A DNA stretch of 6,505 bases. Origin: Thermoplasmata archaeon (GTDB taxonomy: Archaea; Thermoplasmatota; Thermoplasmata; Thermoplasmatales; Thermoplasmataceae). Both the position numbers and the translations under genes were made by a program. The stretch lies in assembly GCA_021850835.1 (NCBI GenBank), contig JAJZKS010000098.1, forward strand, positions 1 through 6,505. Direction: 5' to 3'. Positions 5,602 through 6,505 of the stretch are shown in pieces. Numbering within the stretch: the stretch's first letter is position 1; every line of letters starts with the position of its first letter. The notes under the pieces were generated by a model, which was not told the DNA's origin, made no database searches, and saw only the letters and a list, made by a program, of their open reading frames with translations.

Positions 5602-6462
5602 TCATGGCCAGGTGCTTATACCCGTAGCCATGCTGCTGTTTGAATATGAAGCGTATTCATCCTCAGATACGGCTATGACACCGACAAGGACTTTGCCGAA
5701 CGACTCCACCTTCTCCTTCAGTATTTCACCGAGAGGGCGGGTGCCTATTTCCCTGTAAATATCGTAACACATCATCTTCCTGATGATCTCCTCGCCGATG
5801 CCGGTAGCGACAACTGCACCGTTCTCCCCTGCGTACAGGCCTGCACCGGGAAGCGGTGAGTCTCCTACCCTTCCCCTCATCATTGGGGATGAGCCTCCGG
5901 TTGAGACAGCTGCAGCAAATTTCCCGCCTATCCTGGCAACCGCACCTACAGTGTCCTTGTGCTGTGGGAAGCCGAAGATCTTGGCGTACCTGTAGTATTC
6001 TGAATACCTTTCAGGCAGTTCCACTTCCTTCCCGTTAAAAAAGTCCACCATCTTCTTCCATATGTTCTCGGTCCGTTCTGTAGTTGGGTCATAATCCTGG
6101 AATCCCATAGCCCTCGCAAACTTAACAGCACCGTCGCCGGTGAGCATAACATGGGGAGTCTGCAGCATTACTTCCCTTGCAACCATGACAGGATTCCTGA
6201 CCCGCTCGATCGCCGAAACTGAACCAATGCTGTTTTTAACCATGACAGCAGCATCCATCTGTATTGAGCCATCTATCCTCTTCACGGAACCCGTTCCTGC
6301 ATTGAATGAGGGATCGTCTTCCATGAGCCTCACTGATTCCACCACGAAATCCAGGGGATTCTTTGATTTCATGGAAGCTGTATTGCTTGCATACCTGTTC
6401 AGTGCATCTGTATAAGTATTGTCTGATCCTGCGCCACCGTGAAGGAGGAGAACATTTGGCAT
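5602..6462 (-). CDS. Plant-type L-asparaginase/isoaspartyl peptidase (Ntn hydrolase)
   Basis: This 286-residue N-terminal nucleophile hydrolase cleaves L-asparagine and/or beta-aspartyl (isoaspartyl) dipeptides that arise from protein damage and turnover. The precursor should cut itself before T171 in HKDTVGAVA, giving an alpha chain of about 170 residues and a beta chain of about 116. Other active-site blocks match the family: SFNAGTGSV (52-60) and D70-A-A near the sodium-binding loop, STGG with T188, GRVGDSPLPGAG with R198 and D201, and ATGIGEE with T220, G221 and G223. Their spacing from T171 corresponds closely to that of E. coli IaaA. Residues 122-170 form the variable linker before the cut site. 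The size is slightly below the roughly 300 residues usual for the family. Glycosylasparaginase activity is less likely. No signal peptide is seen, so it is cytosolic. The ATG at 6462 starts directly with the PNVLLLHGGAG opening typical of the family. Confidence 0.93.
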   Translation of the reverse strand: MPNVLLLHGGAGSDNTYTDALNRYASNTASMKSKNPLDFVVESVRLMEDDPSFNAGTGSVKRIDGSIQMDAAVMVKNSIGSVSAIERVRNPVMVAREVMLQTPHVMLTGDGAVKFARAMGFQDYDPTTERTENIWKKMVDFFNGKEVELPERYSEYYRYAKIFGFPQHKDTVGAVARIGGKFAAAVSTGGSSPMMRGRVGDSPLPGAGLYAGENGAVVATGIGEEIIRKMMCYDIYREIGTRPLGEILKEKVESFGKVLVGVIAVSEDEYASYSNSSMATGISTWP

Positions 6463-6481
6463 GGAAGGTTATTTTTCCGGT

Positions 6482-6492
6482 GAATTAAATTT
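6482..6492 (-). promoter_or_regulatory. TATA-like promoter element of the asparaginase gene
   Basis: The minus strand reads AAATTTAATTC, with its core centred about 25 bases before the ATG at 6462, and is preceded by the purine-rich AAAGGAGA (BRE-like) at the window edge. The spacing again fits a leaderless transcript. The purine run is about 30 bases from the ATG, too far to be its ribosome binding site. Confidence 0.5.
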
Positions 6493-6505
6493 CTCCTTTT
6501 TATTA

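Noticed and set aside
5534..5758. 74-codon plus-strand frame as a protein gene
   Set aside because: Most of it is antisense to the conserved asparaginase coding sequence and it resembles no known family. Only the promoter coincidence is noted.
1..6505. tRNA/rRNA genes, CRISPR repeats, insertion sequences, toxin-antitoxin or defence genes
   Set aside because: The gaps between genes are all under 120 bases and show no cloverleaf, regular repeats, terminal inverted repeats or transposase. All large genes belong to ordinary metabolic families.

Overview
This window is most likely chromosomal DNA from an archaeon of the order Thermoplasmatales or a close relative. The strongest evidence is a full-length sn-glycerol-1-phosphate dehydrogenase (egsA), the enzyme that sets archaeal lipid stereochemistry, next to a UPF0179 family protein, which is an archaeal family. 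Several genes have an A/T-rich TATA-like element centred about 25-28 bases before the start codon and no Shine-Dalgarno sequence, as expected for leaderless archaeal transcripts. Frequent AGG (Arg) and ATA (Ile) codons at a moderate G+C fit Thermoplasma-like genomes. The order-level placement is inference; Archaea is well supported.

Layout from left to right. Bases 1-1190 (+) hold the C-terminal two thirds of an APC-superfamily amino-acid permease whose 5' end lies outside the window, followed by a T-rich terminator. Bases 1263-2471 (-) encode a DAO-fold FAD-dependent oxidoreductase of the sarcosine oxidase/amine dehydrogenase type. Diverging from it across a 114-base intergenic region is a class C beta-lactamase-fold serine hydrolase (2586-3965, +). 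That gene converges on a UPF0179 protein (3973-4410, -) with only 7 bases between the stop codons. UPF0179 lies 13 bases downstream of egsA (4424-5482, -), so the two probably share a transcript. A 119-base gap separates egsA from a plant-type L-asparaginase/isoaspartyl peptidase (5602-6462, -) with an intact Ntn-hydrolase active site.

Functionally, the permease, the FAD amine/amino-acid oxidoreductase, the serine hydrolase (possibly a peptidase or amidase) and the asparaginase/isoaspartyl peptidase could all serve peptide and amino-acid scavenging. They are not one operon, because strands alternate and most have their own promoter-like sequence. The egsA-UPF0179 pair is a separate lipid/unknown unit.

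I see no mobile element, CRISPR array, tRNA or rRNA, and no clear new multi-gene system. The items most worth a second look are: (i) a 34-codon open stretch directly after the asparaginase stop, with a C-x2-C-x5-C motif matching the first motif in UPF0179 but no usable start codon; (ii) two near-equally spaced four-cysteine sets in UPF0179; (iii) an imperfect 11-bp hairpin spanning the two convergent stop codons; and (iv) small operator-like palindromes in two promoter regions.
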